Below, in pieces: positions 9,804 to 17,845 of a DNA stretch of 36,262 nt (within the stretch, counting starts at the first letter, position 1; every line of letters starts with the position of its first letter). The position numbers and the translations under genes are program-made. Source of the DNA: Xanthomonas dyei (GTDB lineage Bacteria > Pseudomonadota > Gammaproteobacteria > Xanthomonadales > Xanthomonadaceae); assembly GCF_002939865.1 (NCBI RefSeq), contig NZ_MDEE01000042.1, positions 1 to 36,262 of the forward strand, given 5' to 3'. The notes under the pieces are model-generated. The model did no database searches. It had not been told where the DNA came from and was given only the letters and a program-made list of their open reading frames with translations.

Positions 9804-12203
9804 ATGCTCCACACGACACACCGGTGGGTAGTGTGCCTGCTGCTGAGCAGCCTGAGCCTGCACGGCAACGCCGCGCCGTCGCAATCGTCCATGACCGTGG
9901 CCGGACTGGAGCAGCCGGCGCAGATTCGCGTCGATCGCTGGGGCGTAGCGCACATTTACGCCCGCACCGATAACGACGCATTCTTCGTGCAGGGATTCAA
10001 CGTCGCGCGCGACCGCCTGTTTCAGCTCGACCTGCTGCGCCGCAAAGGGCTGGGCCATCTGGCCGATGCGTTCGGGCCGGCTTATGTCGAACAGGACCGC
10101 GCGTCGCGGCTGTTTCTGTATCGCGGCGACATGCACGCCGAATGGGCCAGTTACGGCCCCGATGCACAGCGCGACGTCAGCCGATTCGTTGCCGGCATCA
10201 ATGCCTATATCGCCTGGCTGGAGGCGCACCCACAGGCGTTGCCGTACGAATTCCGCACCTTCGGCTACCGGCCGCAGACATGGTCGCCCGAGGACGTATT
10301 GCGCATCCGCACCACCGGTTTGAGCCGCAACGTCAAAAGCGAGGTCGCCCGCGCCAAGGTCGCCTGCAAGGCCGCGCTGCGCGTCGACGCGATCCGGCTG
10401 AAACTGCAGCCGGCCTGGACCACGAAGGTGCCCGAAGGACTGGATCCCTGCGTTCCGGACGGGGTGTTGAAAGTCTACGAACTGGCCACGCAAAGCCCCA
10501 GGCTGAGCCCCGATACCCACCCGCGCAGCGCCATTGCAGACATCGCAGCACTCCGTCCGGAAGAAGAAGCCGCTGCAGAAGGCAGCAACAACTGGGTGAT
10601 TGCCCCGCACAAATCGGCCACCGGTCATGCAGTGTTGGCGGACGACCCGCACCGCGCGTACACCGTGCCCAGCCTGCGTTACTTCGTGCATCTCAACAGC
10701 CCGGGGCTGGACATCATCGGCGCCGGCGAGCCCACCGCGCCGGGCATCGCGATCGGCCACAACCGCACCAGCGCTTTCGGCCTGACCATCTTCAACATCG
10801 ATCAGGAAGATCTCTACGTCTATCGTCTGAACCCGGCCGATCACACGTCGTATTGGTACCAGGGCCATTGGGAACCGATGCGCACACAGCACGAGTCCAT
10901 TGCGGTGCGCGACGCTGCATCGGTACCGGTGGAGCTGCAATTCACCCGGCATGGGCCGGTGATCTATGTCGATGCGGACAAGCACATGGCCTACGCCATT
11001 CGCTCGGTCTGGAGCCAACCCGGTAGTGCGCCGTACCTGGGGTCGCTGCGTTATCTGCGCAGCGCATCGTTCGAGCAGTTCAAGGACGCGCTCGCGCACT
11101 GGGGCGCGCCGTCGGTGAATCAGGTCTATGCCGATGTGCACGGCACCATCGGTTGGGCGACGGCCGGCATGACCCCGCGCCGCGAACGTTCGGATGGGTT
11201 GCTGCCGGTTCCCGGCGATGGCCGCTACGAGTGGAACGGCTTCTGGAACAGCGATGTGCTGCCCTCATCGAAGAACCCCGCCTCCGGCTTCATCACCACG
11301 TCCAACGAGATGAATCTGCCGGCCGGCGATCCATCCCTGGCGCGCAAGATCGGCTTCGAATGGGCCAACGACGCGCGGCACGCACGCATCACCCAGGTAC
11401 TCGCGCGGTTGCCCAAGGTGACCCTGCAGGACTCGCAGCAGTTGCAGAACGACCAGGTGTCGTTGCTGGCACAGCGGCTGGTGGCCTTGCTGCAACCGCT
11501 GCACGCGCAGGACCCGGCGACCAACGCGGCATTGGCACTGCTGCGACCGTGGAACGGTGAGGTCGGTGCGACTTCTGCCGCTGCCGCGCTGGAAGAAGTG
11601 TGGTTCAGCAGCTATCTCGGCGCGGCTTACAAAGCGCTGGTCCTGCGGCCGGCAGAGGCGGCCACCTTCGGCATGCCCGATGCCGCGGTGCTGATGGATG
11701 CGCTGGAGCATCCGGGCGCCGCATTCGGTCCAACCCCCACCGCACGCCGCGACCAGTTGCTGCTGGAGTCGCTGCGCAGCGCCTATCAATCGCTGGTCGA
11801 CCGGCAAGGGCCGGATCCGGCGCAATGGCAGTGGGGCAAGCTGCACACCAACACCGTTACCCATGCGATGAGCGCAGCGCTCGGCAGCGAACGCGCGCGG
11901 CTGGATGTCGGCCCATTCGCCAAGGGCGGCAGCCCGTACACGCCCAATCAATCCAGCTACGACCCCAAAGATTTCCGCCAGACCATCGGCCCGTCCGCAC
12001 GTCTGATCATCGACCTGGGCGACTGGGACAATTCGCGTGCGGTGAACTACCCCGGTCAATCCGGCGACCCGGCCAGCCCGCATTACCGCGATCTGGCGCC
12101 ACTGTGGCTGCACGGCAAATATTTCCCGTTGCTGTACACGCGTGCGGCGGTCGACGCGGCGACCGAGCAAGTGTTCGACCTGGTGCCGGCCACGCCACGC
12201 TGA
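9804..12203 (+). CDS. Exported penicillin acylase family protein (Ntn hydrolase)
   Basis: This 799-residue secreted amidohydrolase is predicted to be processed into two chains. A signal peptide is visible (basic MLHTTHRW, hydrophobic VVCLLLSSLSL, cleavage around NAA-P, residues 22-25). The alpha-chain region has the family pattern RVDRWGVAHIYA followed by QGFNVARDRLFQLDLLRR. The self-processing site is at G260-Ser261 in EGSNNWVIAP, where Ser261 would become the N-terminal nucleophile of the beta chain. Length and layout match periplasmic penicillin G acylase, PvdQ and QuiP. The natural substrate cannot be read from sequence. Candidates are N-acyl amino compounds or acyl-homoserine lactones; a penicillin-resistance role is not implied. 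The chosen ATG gives the complete signal peptide, although its Shine-Dalgarno is weak. Confidence 0.9.
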   Translation: MLHTTHRWVVCLLLSSLSLHGNAAPSQSSMTVAGLEQPAQIRVDRWGVAHIYARTDNDAFFVQGFNVARDRLFQLDLLRRKGLGHLADAFGPAYVEQDRASRLFLYRGDMHAEWASYGPDAQRDVSRFVAGINAYIAWLEAHPQALPYEFRTFGYRPQTWSPEDVLRIRTTGLSRNVKSEVARAKVACKAALRVDAIRLKLQPAWTTKVPEGLDPCVPDGVLKVYELATQSPRLSPDTHPRSAIADIAALRPEEEAAAEGSNNWVIAPHKSATGHAVLADDPHRAYTVPSLRYFVHLNSPGLDIIGAGEPTAPGIAIGHNRTSAFGLTIFNIDQEDLYVYRLNPADHTSYWYQGHWEPMRTQHESIAVRDAASVPVELQFTRHGPVIYVDADKHMAYAIRSVWSQPGSAPYLGSLRYLRSASFEQFKDALAHWGAPSVNQVYADVHGTIGWATAGMTPRRERSDGLLPVPGDGRYEWNGFWNSDVLPSSKNPASGFITTSNEMNLPAGDPSLARKIGFEWANDARHARITQVLARLPKVTLQDSQQLQNDQVSLLAQRLVALLQPLHAQDPATNAALALLRPWNGEVGATSAAAALEEVWFSSYLGAAYKALVLRPAEAATFGMPDAAVLMDALEHPGAAFGPTPTARRDQLLLESLRSAYQSLVDRQGPDPAQWQWGKLHTNTVTHAMSAALGSERARLDVGPFAKGGSPYTPNQSSYDPKDFRQTIGPSARLIIDLGDWDNSRAVNYPGQSGDPASPHYRDLAPLWLHGKYFPLLYTRAAVDAATEQVFDLVPATPR

Positions 12204-12360
12204 TCGGTGGATGGCTGCAGCAGACCGTCGGCTAAGAAGAGCGCAGATGACCTTCAACGCGCATCTGGCATGCAGGGACCAAGGCCTGAAGCGGCATCGA
12301 GGTCCAAGCAGTGGACTGCGCAGCCATTGCCCGAAGAAAGCCTGCGTCGTTAACTCCACC

Positions 12361-12390
12361 CGAGCGCCTGTCTCGTTCCGCAGGCGCTCG
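12361..12390. terminator. Strong hairpin after the acylase gene
   Basis: A perfect 10-bp inverted repeat (CGAGCGCCTG / CAGGCGCTCG) with a 10-base loop lies in the 276-bp gap between two converging genes. It has no T-tract, so it may act as a bidirectional block or an RNA-stabilising hairpin and not as a classical intrinsic terminator. Confidence 0.5.
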
Positions 12391-12438
12391 CACTCACTAT
12401 GTTGCAAGCGGAAATCAGAACCCGAACCAGCACACGCG

Positions 12439-12467
12439 CAGCAAGCGTGGACTAACCCCGCTTGCTG
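12439..12467. terminator. Second hairpin in the convergent gap
   Basis: A perfect 9-bp stem (CAGCAAGCG / CGCTTGCTG) is extended by a further CACG/CGTG pairing after a 2-base bulge. It ends 13 bp before the stop codon of the minus-strand NmrA-like gene, the expected position of a terminator for that unit. No clear T-tract is seen on either strand. Confidence 0.5.
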
Positions 12468-12479
12468 CGTGCCCTGCGC

Positions 12480-13349
12480 TTAAACCCGCGCGGTTGACTC
12501 GCGCACGAAGTCTTCATAGGTGCGCAGCGGGCGGCCCAGGATCGCCTGCAATTTTTCCACCGTGCCGTCTGCTGCCTGCATGCCGAATGTCTGGATGCCG
12601 GCCATCATCAGGCGCATGTCGTATGCCAGCCAGGAGGGGCCATACGCAGCCATCTGTGCTTCGAATGCCGCCACGTCGTCGCCGCCGTAGGCGATCTCGC
12701 GACCGAGTGCTGAACTCCAGGTCTTCGCGACGGAAGCGCCGGTCACGGCATGCGGGCCCACCAGCTCAAGCGTGACGCGCTCAAGTGCTGCAGGTGCGCG
12801 GTCGCGTCGCAGCAATTCGATCACCGCGATGTCTGCAATGTCGCGCGCATCGATCATGGCAACACCGGTCGCGCCGATCGGCATCGGATAGACGCCGTAG
12901 CCTTCGATGGTCTTCTGGATCATCGCCTCGTTCTGCATGAAGTACGCCGGGCGCAGAATCGTCGCAGGAATATTCAGGCTTTCAATCATGCGCTCGACCG
13001 TGTGCTTACCAGTGAAGTGCGGCACGTTGGTGAATGTGTCGGCATGGATCACCGACAAGTAAACGATGCGTTCGATGCCTGCTTCCTGGGCAAGATTCAA
13101 TGCGATCAGCGCCTGCGTCACCTCGTCCGGGGTCACTGCATTCAACAGGAACAAGGTGCGTGCCGACGACAGTGCCGCGCGCATCGATGCAACGTCGGTG
13201 AGGTCTGCCACAACCTCGGTGACGCCGGCTGGAAAGGCGCGCTTGCCGGTCTGGCGCACCAGTGCGTGGACCTGCGCGCCGGCGTCGGCCAGGCCCTGGA
13301 CGACGAGGGAACCGATGGTGCCGGTGGCACCGGTAACGAGAATGCTCAT
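12480..13349 (-). CDS. NmrA-like NAD(P)-binding protein (atypical SDR)
   Basis: This 289-residue cytosolic Rossmann protein begins MSILVTGATGTIGSLVV, with the GxxGxxG dinucleotide-binding loop at residues 7-13. It continues with features of NmrA/QOR2-type atypical short-chain dehydrogenases (YLSVIHADTF, RPAYFMQN, MIDARDIADIAV). Such proteins reduce quinones or act as redox sensors; the substrate is unknown here. The start at 13349 is preferred over the upstream in-frame extension because AGGAG lies 7 bases upstream and the Rossmann strand begins at once. It is 35 bp downstream of the MDR gene and probably its operon partner. Their shared divergent LysR neighbour suggests induction by an electrophile or quinone. 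Confidence 0.88.
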   Translation of the reverse strand: MSILVTGATGTIGSLVVQGLADAGAQVHALVRQTGKRAFPAGVTEVVADLTDVASMRAALSSARTLFLLNAVTPDEVTQALIALNLAQEAGIERIVYLSVIHADTFTNVPHFTGKHTVERMIESLNIPATILRPAYFMQNEAMIQKTIEGYGVYPMPIGATGVAMIDARDIADIAVIELLRRDRAPAALERVTLELVGPHAVTGASVAKTWSSALGREIAYGGDDVAAFEAQMAAYGPSWLAYDMRLMMAGIQTFGMQAADGTVEKLQAILGRPLRTYEDFVRESTARV

Positions 13350-13384
13350 GTGACGCTCCTGCTGTGGATGGGTAGATGGGTGAG

Positions 13385-14320
13385 TTAGTGCGACATGTCC
13401 GCCACGACCTTGCCGGCTCGCGAAGCGGTGCGATTGCGTTCGATTGCTGACGGGATTTCGGCGAAACCGACGATCTCGCCGACCTTGGATGTCAGCGCGC
13501 CGCTGGCCACTTGTGCGGCCAGGGTTTCCAGCAGCGCGACGTCCGGGGTGTTCATGAACCACAGGCCACGACGGCCAGGCGGTGTGCGGGCCAGGATGTC
13601 CGGCGAGGTGGTGCCGACGATCGCGCCGTGCGGCGCGAGCACTTGCCACGAGCGTTCCAGGACATCGCCGCCCACGTAGTCCAGCACCAGGTCGATATCG
13701 CCAACGAGGTCTTCAAAGCGTTGCGATCGATAGTCGATGACCTGGTCTGCGCCGAGGCTGCGCACGTAGTCGACATGCTCGGTGGATGCGCTTGCGACCA
13801 CCTGCGCCCCAGCGCGCTTGGCGTACTGCACTGCATAGCCGCCCAGCCCGCCTGCTGCGCCATGGATCAGGATCCGCTGGCCTGCCACGAGCGGGCCTGC
13901 GTGGTGCAGGCTCTTCCAGGCGGCCACCGCAGCGACCGGCATGGCAGCGGCATGCACGTCGTCCAGGCCATCGGGAGTGCGTGCGAGTTTGGTCTGGTCT
14001 ACCGCAATGAACTCGGCAAACGCGCCGAGCGCGCCCATGGCGCCCATGACCCGATCGCCGACCTGAAAGCGCGTGGCACCGGGCCCGACGGCCTCGACCA
14101 CACCGGCCAGTTCGGCGCCCAGCACGGCCGGCAAGGGCAGCGTAAAGACCTCCCGCACCAGGCCTGCGCGGACTTTCCAGTCGATGCCGTTGATGCCGGC
14201 GGCGCGGATGCGCACCAGCACCTGGCCGGCTCCGGCGTGGGGCATTGCAATGGTTGCCACTTCGGCGGCATCGGCGCCGCCGTAAGCCCGGATCACGACT
14301 GCGCGTTGGGTGGTGCTCAT
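13385..14320 (-). CDS. Quinone-oxidoreductase-like MDR family protein
   Basis: This 311-residue medium-chain dehydrogenase/reductase is predicted to transfer hydride from NADPH to quinones or enones. The N-terminal GroES-like domain shows VLVRIRAAGINGIDWKVRAG and LPAVLGAELAGVVEAVG. The nucleotide-binding loop HGAAGGLGGYAVQYAK lies mid-protein. The zinc-ligand Cys/His pattern of alcohol dehydrogenases is absent, placing it with zinc-independent quinone oxidoreductases. The ATG at 14320 (MSTTQRAVVIRAYGG) gives the normal N-terminus; the longer upstream frame would run through the promoter region. It is first gene of a probable two-gene unit with the NmrA-like gene and is divergent from a LysR gene 102 bp away. 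Confidence 0.9.
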   Translation of the reverse strand: MSTTQRAVVIRAYGGADAAEVATIAMPHAGAGQVLVRIRAAGINGIDWKVRAGLVREVFTLPLPAVLGAELAGVVEAVGPGATRFQVGDRVMGAMGALGAFAEFIAVDQTKLARTPDGLDDVHAAAMPVAAVAAWKSLHHAGPLVAGQRILIHGAAGGLGGYAVQYAKRAGAQVVASASTEHVDYVRSLGADQVIDYRSQRFEDLVGDIDLVLDYVGGDVLERSWQVLAPHGAIVGTTSPDILARTPPGRRGLWFMNTPDVALLETLAAQVASGALTSKVGEIVGFAEIPSAIERNRTASRAGKVVADMSH

Positions 14321-14334
14321 GACAGTTGCTCGTC

Positions 14335-14401
14335 TGGCGTTGCGATGAACAAACTGTATGGCGTTGCGCAGGTAATACGAAGACGCCAATCTATAGACGC
14401 C
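14335..14401. promoter_or_regulatory. Putative LysR operator region (repeated TGGCGT / ACGCC)
   Basis: The 102-bp divergent intergenic region contains a direct repeat TGGCGTTGCG at 14335-14344 and 14359-14368, 24 bp apart. Two oppositely oriented half-sites follow: ACGCCA at 14383-14388 and ACGCC at 14397-14401. TGGCGT and ACGCCA are exact inverse complements. A tight set of spaced half-sites between a LysR gene and its divergent target is what LysR tetramer binding would predict. The assignment is inference. Confidence 0.45.
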
Positions 14402-14422
14402 TGGTTTCAAATCTGGAACACC

Positions 14423-15298
14423 ATGGATCTGAATGCATTGATCGATTTCGCCCTGGTCGCAGCGAACCAGGGCCTGGGAAAGGCCAGCCGTGCCAGTGGC
14501 CGGTCGAAGGCGACCCTGTCCCGTCGCATCGCCGAGCTCGAGGAGCAACTGGGGGTGCGCTTGGTCGAGCGCAGCGCCCGTGGCCTCCGGCTCACAGAGG
14601 CCGGACAGTTGCTGATGGAGCGCACCGAGGTCCCGCTGAGCGAGGTGGCCGAGGCCATGGCGGCTGCGCGCGAAGGGCTTTCAACGCCGCGCGGCCGTCT
14701 GCGTGTGGCGTCTCCGGTGCTGTTCTCGCAATTGGCGATGGGGCGCATCGGCGCAGAGTTTTGTGCGGCTTACCCGGAGATCACGCTGGAGGTGGTGGCA
14801 GAGGACCGCACGGTCGATCTGGTGGAAGAACAGTTCGATGTGGCCATCCGCATCAACCCCAGCCCGGACAGCAGCCTGGTCGGTCGCTGTTTTGCCAAGG
14901 ATCGGCTGGTTGTGGTCGCCGCGCCCAGCATCGCCATGCCAACCAGCAGCGCGGTCGCGCCAATTGCCGCTGTCGTAACGTCGAGCTTCCAACCGACCAC
15001 ATGGGCTCTGGATGACGGGCGCCTGGTCCTGGAGCCCATTCCACGGTTGAGGTTTTCCTCGTTCCTGATGGTCCGCGATGCGGCGCTTGCAGGCGGCGGC
15101 GTGGCGTTGATTCCGCAGTCGATCGCATGGAATCAACTCGCCCGCGGTGAGCTGGTGCAGTGGGGCACGATCTCCGGCGTGGAGCCGGCATTGTGGGTAT
15201 TGCACACGTCCAGACGGTTGGCGGCGCCGAAGGTGCGCGCCTTCGTGGACTTCATCTGCGACCGATATCCCGATGTATCGCTGGTGCTGAAGGGCTAG
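14423..15298 (+). CDS. LysR-type transcriptional regulator (MDR/NmrA neighbour)
   Basis: This 291-residue LysR regulator has an N-terminal winged helix-turn-helix at residues 1-60 (MDLNALIDFALVAANQG, SRASGRSKATLSRRIAELE, LGVRLVERSARGLRLTEAG). A periplasmic-binding-like effector domain starts near residue 90 (GRLRVASPVLFSQLAMGRI). The ATG at 14423 is chosen because it starts the canonical HTH; a much longer in-frame extension from 13511 runs antisense through the MDR gene and is rejected. Divergent placement implies autoregulation and control of the MDR-NmrA unit. The inducer is unknown; neighbours suggest quinones or other electrophiles. Confidence 0.9.
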   Translation: MDLNALIDFALVAANQGLGKASRASGRSKATLSRRIAELEEQLGVRLVERSARGLRLTEAGQLLMERTEVPLSEVAEAMAAAREGLSTPRGRLRVASPVLFSQLAMGRIGAEFCAAYPEITLEVVAEDRTVDLVEEQFDVAIRINPSPDSSLVGRCFAKDRLVVVAAPSIAMPTSSAVAPIAAVVTSSFQPTTWALDDGRLVLEPIPRLRFSSFLMVRDAALAGGGVALIPQSIAWNQLARGELVQWGTISGVEPALWVLHTSRRLAAPKVRAFVDFICDRYPDVSLVLKG

Positions 15299-15397
15299 GG
15301 CGGCTGCATCTGGCTGCGCGGGCCAGTGCGTGCCGGCCGGCCGACGTCGCGGCCAGGCGAGAGGGGCGGCATCACCCCAAAATGGCGCCGCCGTGCT

Positions 15398-16270
15398 TCA
15401 AACACCACCACCGAAGCGTTCGATCAACAGATCGGTCAGAACACGGATCTTGCGCGCAGGATGCGCGGCAGGCGCCCGCACGACGTAAAGCCCGGCCTCG
15501 GGAGACGGGTACCTGGTCATGACCCGGACCAGCGCGCCGGAGGCAAGATGCTCGGCCACGAGGAAATCCGGCAGTGCCGCGATCCCGAGCCCGGTAAGCG
15601 CCGCGGCCGCGATCGCAGTGCCGTTGTCGGCCTTGAAGCGCCCGCGTGGATGGATCGTCACCAGCTTGTCGCCGTCCATGAACCGCCAGCTTTCCGTGCC
15701 TTGCAGCAGCGCCTCGTGCGCAAGCAGCGCCTGTGGCGTATCAGGTTCGCCATGTTTGCGCAGGTACGCGGGAGTGGCCATCAGACTGCCGCGCATCGGC
15801 GCCACGCGGCGCGCGACCAGATTCGAATCGGCGAGATATCCCAACCGGATCGCACAGTCGAAACCGTCGGCGACGATGTCGATAAAGCGGTCGCTGTAGC
15901 AGGCATGGACCTGCAAGGCTGGATGCCCGCTGGCCAGCTCGGCAAGCACCGGCGCCAAATGAGTAGGGCCGAACGTCAGCGGCGCGGCGATACGCAGGCG
16001 GCCACGCAGATCGCCCGCGGGCAAGATGGTCTCGCGCGCCACGTCCATTTCGGCACACATCCGCGCGGCATGCTCGCGAAACGTCGCGCCTGCCTCGGTG
16101 ACGGCAGCGCCCCGCGTGGTACGCGCGAGCAGTTGGATCCCCAAAGCGTCCTCGAGCCGGATCAGACGTCGGCTGACGATGGACTTGGCAACCCCCAGGC
16201 GCCTGGCTGCTGGCGAAACCCCGCCCGCGTCTGCCACCTCGACGAACGTCCGCAGGTCTTCGAACTCCAT
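15398..16270 (-). CDS. LysR-type transcriptional regulator (DoxX/pirin neighbour)
   Basis: This 290-residue LysR regulator starts MEFEDLRTFVEVADAGGVS, followed by the HTH (AARRLGVAKSIVSRRLIRLE) and the usual LGIQLLARTTRGAAVTEAG. The effector-binding domain follows (GRLRIAAPLTFGPTHLAPVL, then DCAIRLGYLADSNLVARRV). An alternative start nine codons upstream (MPCRRNRD) is less likely because MEFEDLR is the typical LysR N-terminus. It is convergent with the first LysR gene (99-bp gap) and divergent from doxX-pirin, which it probably controls. It belongs to the same broad subfamily as the first regulator but is clearly not a recent duplicate. Confidence 0.9.
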   Translation of the reverse strand: MEFEDLRTFVEVADAGGVSPAARRLGVAKSIVSRRLIRLEDALGIQLLARTTRGAAVTEAGATFREHAARMCAEMDVARETILPAGDLRGRLRIAAPLTFGPTHLAPVLAELASGHPALQVHACYSDRFIDIVADGFDCAIRLGYLADSNLVARRVAPMRGSLMATPAYLRKHGEPDTPQALLAHEALLQGTESWRFMDGDKLVTIHPRGRFKADNGTAIAAAALTGLGIAALPDFLVAEHLASGALVRVMTRYPSPEAGLYVVRAPAAHPARKIRVLTDLLIERFGGGV

Positions 16271-16285
16271 GGCGTCCCTGTTTCT

Positions 16286-16302
16286 GCGACACGGCATGTC
16301 GC
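16286..16302. promoter_or_regulatory. Inverted repeat near LysR start, candidate operator
   Basis: A perfect 6-5-6 inverted repeat (GCGACA, 5-base spacer, TGTCGC) lies 16 bp upstream of the LysR start in the 165-bp divergent region before doxX. Size and position suit a LysR autoregulatory site. No experimental support is visible. Confidence 0.4.
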
Positions 16303-16435
16303 TTTGCGCGGCTAGCTTAGCTGCATTCGGAACGCCACAGTGGGCTCACGGGCGCCAGGCAAGACGCTCTGACCGAGAACACCATTCGCGCCCACCCCGG
16401 CCCCCTCGCCCACATCCTTTCTGGAGAGACACCTC

Positions 16436-16846
16436 ATGCACACCTCGTCCATTCCCAACCAGCCCAGCGCCGGGCGATTCATTCGCGGCCTTTCCTGGAC
16501 CCTGCGCGTGTTCGCCGCCGTGGCGTTCTTCGCTGCGGGTGCGGCCAAGCTGGCCGGCGTTCCGATGATGGTCGAGGTGTTCGATCACATCGGCCTCGGT
16601 CAGTGGTTGCGCATCGTGACCGGTGCGATCGAAATCATCGGGGCCATCGCATTGCTGCTACCGGCAACGTTTGCGCTCAGCGGTGCACTGCTTGCGGCCA
16701 TGATGTTGGTGGCGACCGGTGTGCATCTGTTCGTTATCGGCGGCAGCCCGGTGCCGGCGATCTTGCTGATGGCGGTGACCGCGACAATCGCCTGGTTGCA
16801 TCGCGCCCGCATTGCCGCGGTGCTGCGCGCAACGCGTTCGGTTTGA
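16436..16846 (+). CDS. DoxX family membrane protein
   Basis: This 136-residue integral membrane protein has about four hydrophobic segments: LRVFAAVAFFAAGAAKLAGV, IVTGAIEIIGAIALLLPATF, LSGALLAAMMLVATGVHLFV and PAILLMAVTATIAWL. The AAGAAKLAG stretch in helix 1 and the short four-helix layout are typical of DoxX/DoxD-like proteins. These are linked to quinone or thiol redox balance, but their reaction is poorly defined. A good Shine-Dalgarno (GGAGAG) precedes the ATG. The pirin gene starts 12 bp downstream, so the two are almost certainly co-transcribed and probably controlled by the divergent LysR protein. Confidence 0.85.
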   Translation: MHTSSIPNQPSAGRFIRGLSWTLRVFAAVAFFAAGAAKLAGVPMMVEVFDHIGLGQWLRIVTGAIEIIGAIALLLPATFALSGALLAAMMLVATGVHLFVIGGSPVPAILLMAVTATIAWLHRARIAAVLRATRSV

Positions 16847-16858
16847 TCGAGGCCTGCC

Positions 16859-17785
16859 ATGCGCACACTCTCACTGCAGCCTTCGTTCCCCGCCACGGAA
16901 GCGCCCGCTGCCGCGCCGCGCGCCATCGTCCACCGCAGACGCGGCAACAGCTCCGGCGGCCCCCTCACCCGGCTCATGAGCCCGTCCGATCTTGGGCAGG
17001 TGCTGAAGCCGTTTGTGTTCCTCGACATCTTCGATGCGCAGGGTTCGGTCATCCACACGATGTCGGGCATGCCGCTGCATCCGCATTCGGGCATCGCCAC
17101 CGTCACGGTCTTTACCGAAGGCAGCATGCATTACCACGACCAGACAACCGGTCGCGGCACGATTGCCTATGGCGGAGTGGAATGGATGCGTGCCGGAATC
17201 GGCGTGTGGCATGGCAAGGAAATGGTGCCGCCAGCCGACGCCTCCTGCATCCAGGGATTTCAACTATGGCTGGCACTGCCTGACGCCGTGGAGCTGGCGG
17301 AGCCGCAAAGCCACTACATCGAAGCGCAGCACATGGCCAAGATCGGCCCCGCGCATGTGGTGATCGGTCGCTACGAGGGCGCGCAGAGTCCGGTCGATGC
17401 GCCTGACGGCATCAATTACCTACTGGTCACCTTGAAACCCGGCGAACGCTGGACCTACCACCCGCCTGCCGGTCATTTGGTCGGGTGGTTGGCCGTGGCC
17501 AGCGGCACCCTTGATGCCGGTGAACGGCTGCAACGCGGCGAACTGGTGGTCTTTGCCGATAACGGCGCGCCCATCGTGCTCGAAGCGAGTGGCAACAGCG
17601 ATGCGGTCTTCGTGCTCGGCTCGGCCATTCCACATCCGCACCCGCTGCACCTCGGCTATTACTCGGTGCACACCACTGCACAAGCGCTCGCCATCGGTGA
17701 AGAGCGCATCCGCACGCTGGGGAAACAGATGCAGGCAGCAGGCGACCGCACGACTGCTTCCGGCACGACGCCGGTATTCAAGTAA
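16859..17785 (+). CDS. Pirin family protein
   Basis: This 308-residue bicupin is predicted cytosolic and iron-binding. Expected metal ligands of the N-terminal cupin are visible: His74 and His76 in LHPHSG, His118 in VWHGKE, and a nearby Glu121. The last motif is spaced one residue wider than the usual H-x-E of pirins, which is worth noting. His91 and His93 (MHYHD) lie between. Bacterial pirins include quercetinases and redox-linked regulators; the activity cannot be chosen here. It is the second gene of the doxX operon and is followed by a strong hairpin. Confidence 0.9.
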   Translation: MRTLSLQPSFPATEAPAAAPRAIVHRRRGNSSGGPLTRLMSPSDLGQVLKPFVFLDIFDAQGSVIHTMSGMPLHPHSGIATVTVFTEGSMHYHDQTTGRGTIAYGGVEWMRAGIGVWHGKEMVPPADASCIQGFQLWLALPDAVELAEPQSHYIEAQHMAKIGPAHVVIGRYEGAQSPVDAPDGINYLLVTLKPGERWTYHPPAGHLVGWLAVASGTLDAGERLQRGELVVFADNGAPIVLEASGNSDAVFVLGSAIPHPHPLHLGYYSVHTTAQALAIGEERIRTLGKQMQAAGDRTTASGTTPVFK

Positions 17786-17815
17786 ACGCGATGCTTAAGG
17801 GCATGCGGCACGATG

Positions 17816-17845
17816 CGCCTTTACTCCTGGCAATGAGTAAAGGCG
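17816..17845 (+). terminator. Hairpin terminator after pirin
   Basis: A perfect 11-bp stem (CGCCTTTACTC / GAGTAAAGGCG) with an 8-base loop begins 31 bp after the pirin stop codon. It lacks a strong T-tract, but the stem length and position make it the likely end of the doxX-pirin transcript. Confidence 0.6.

Noticed and set aside
13511..14422. N-terminal extension of the first LysR protein
   Set aside because: The extension runs antisense through the MDR gene and the divergent promoter. The canonical LysR start is at 14423.
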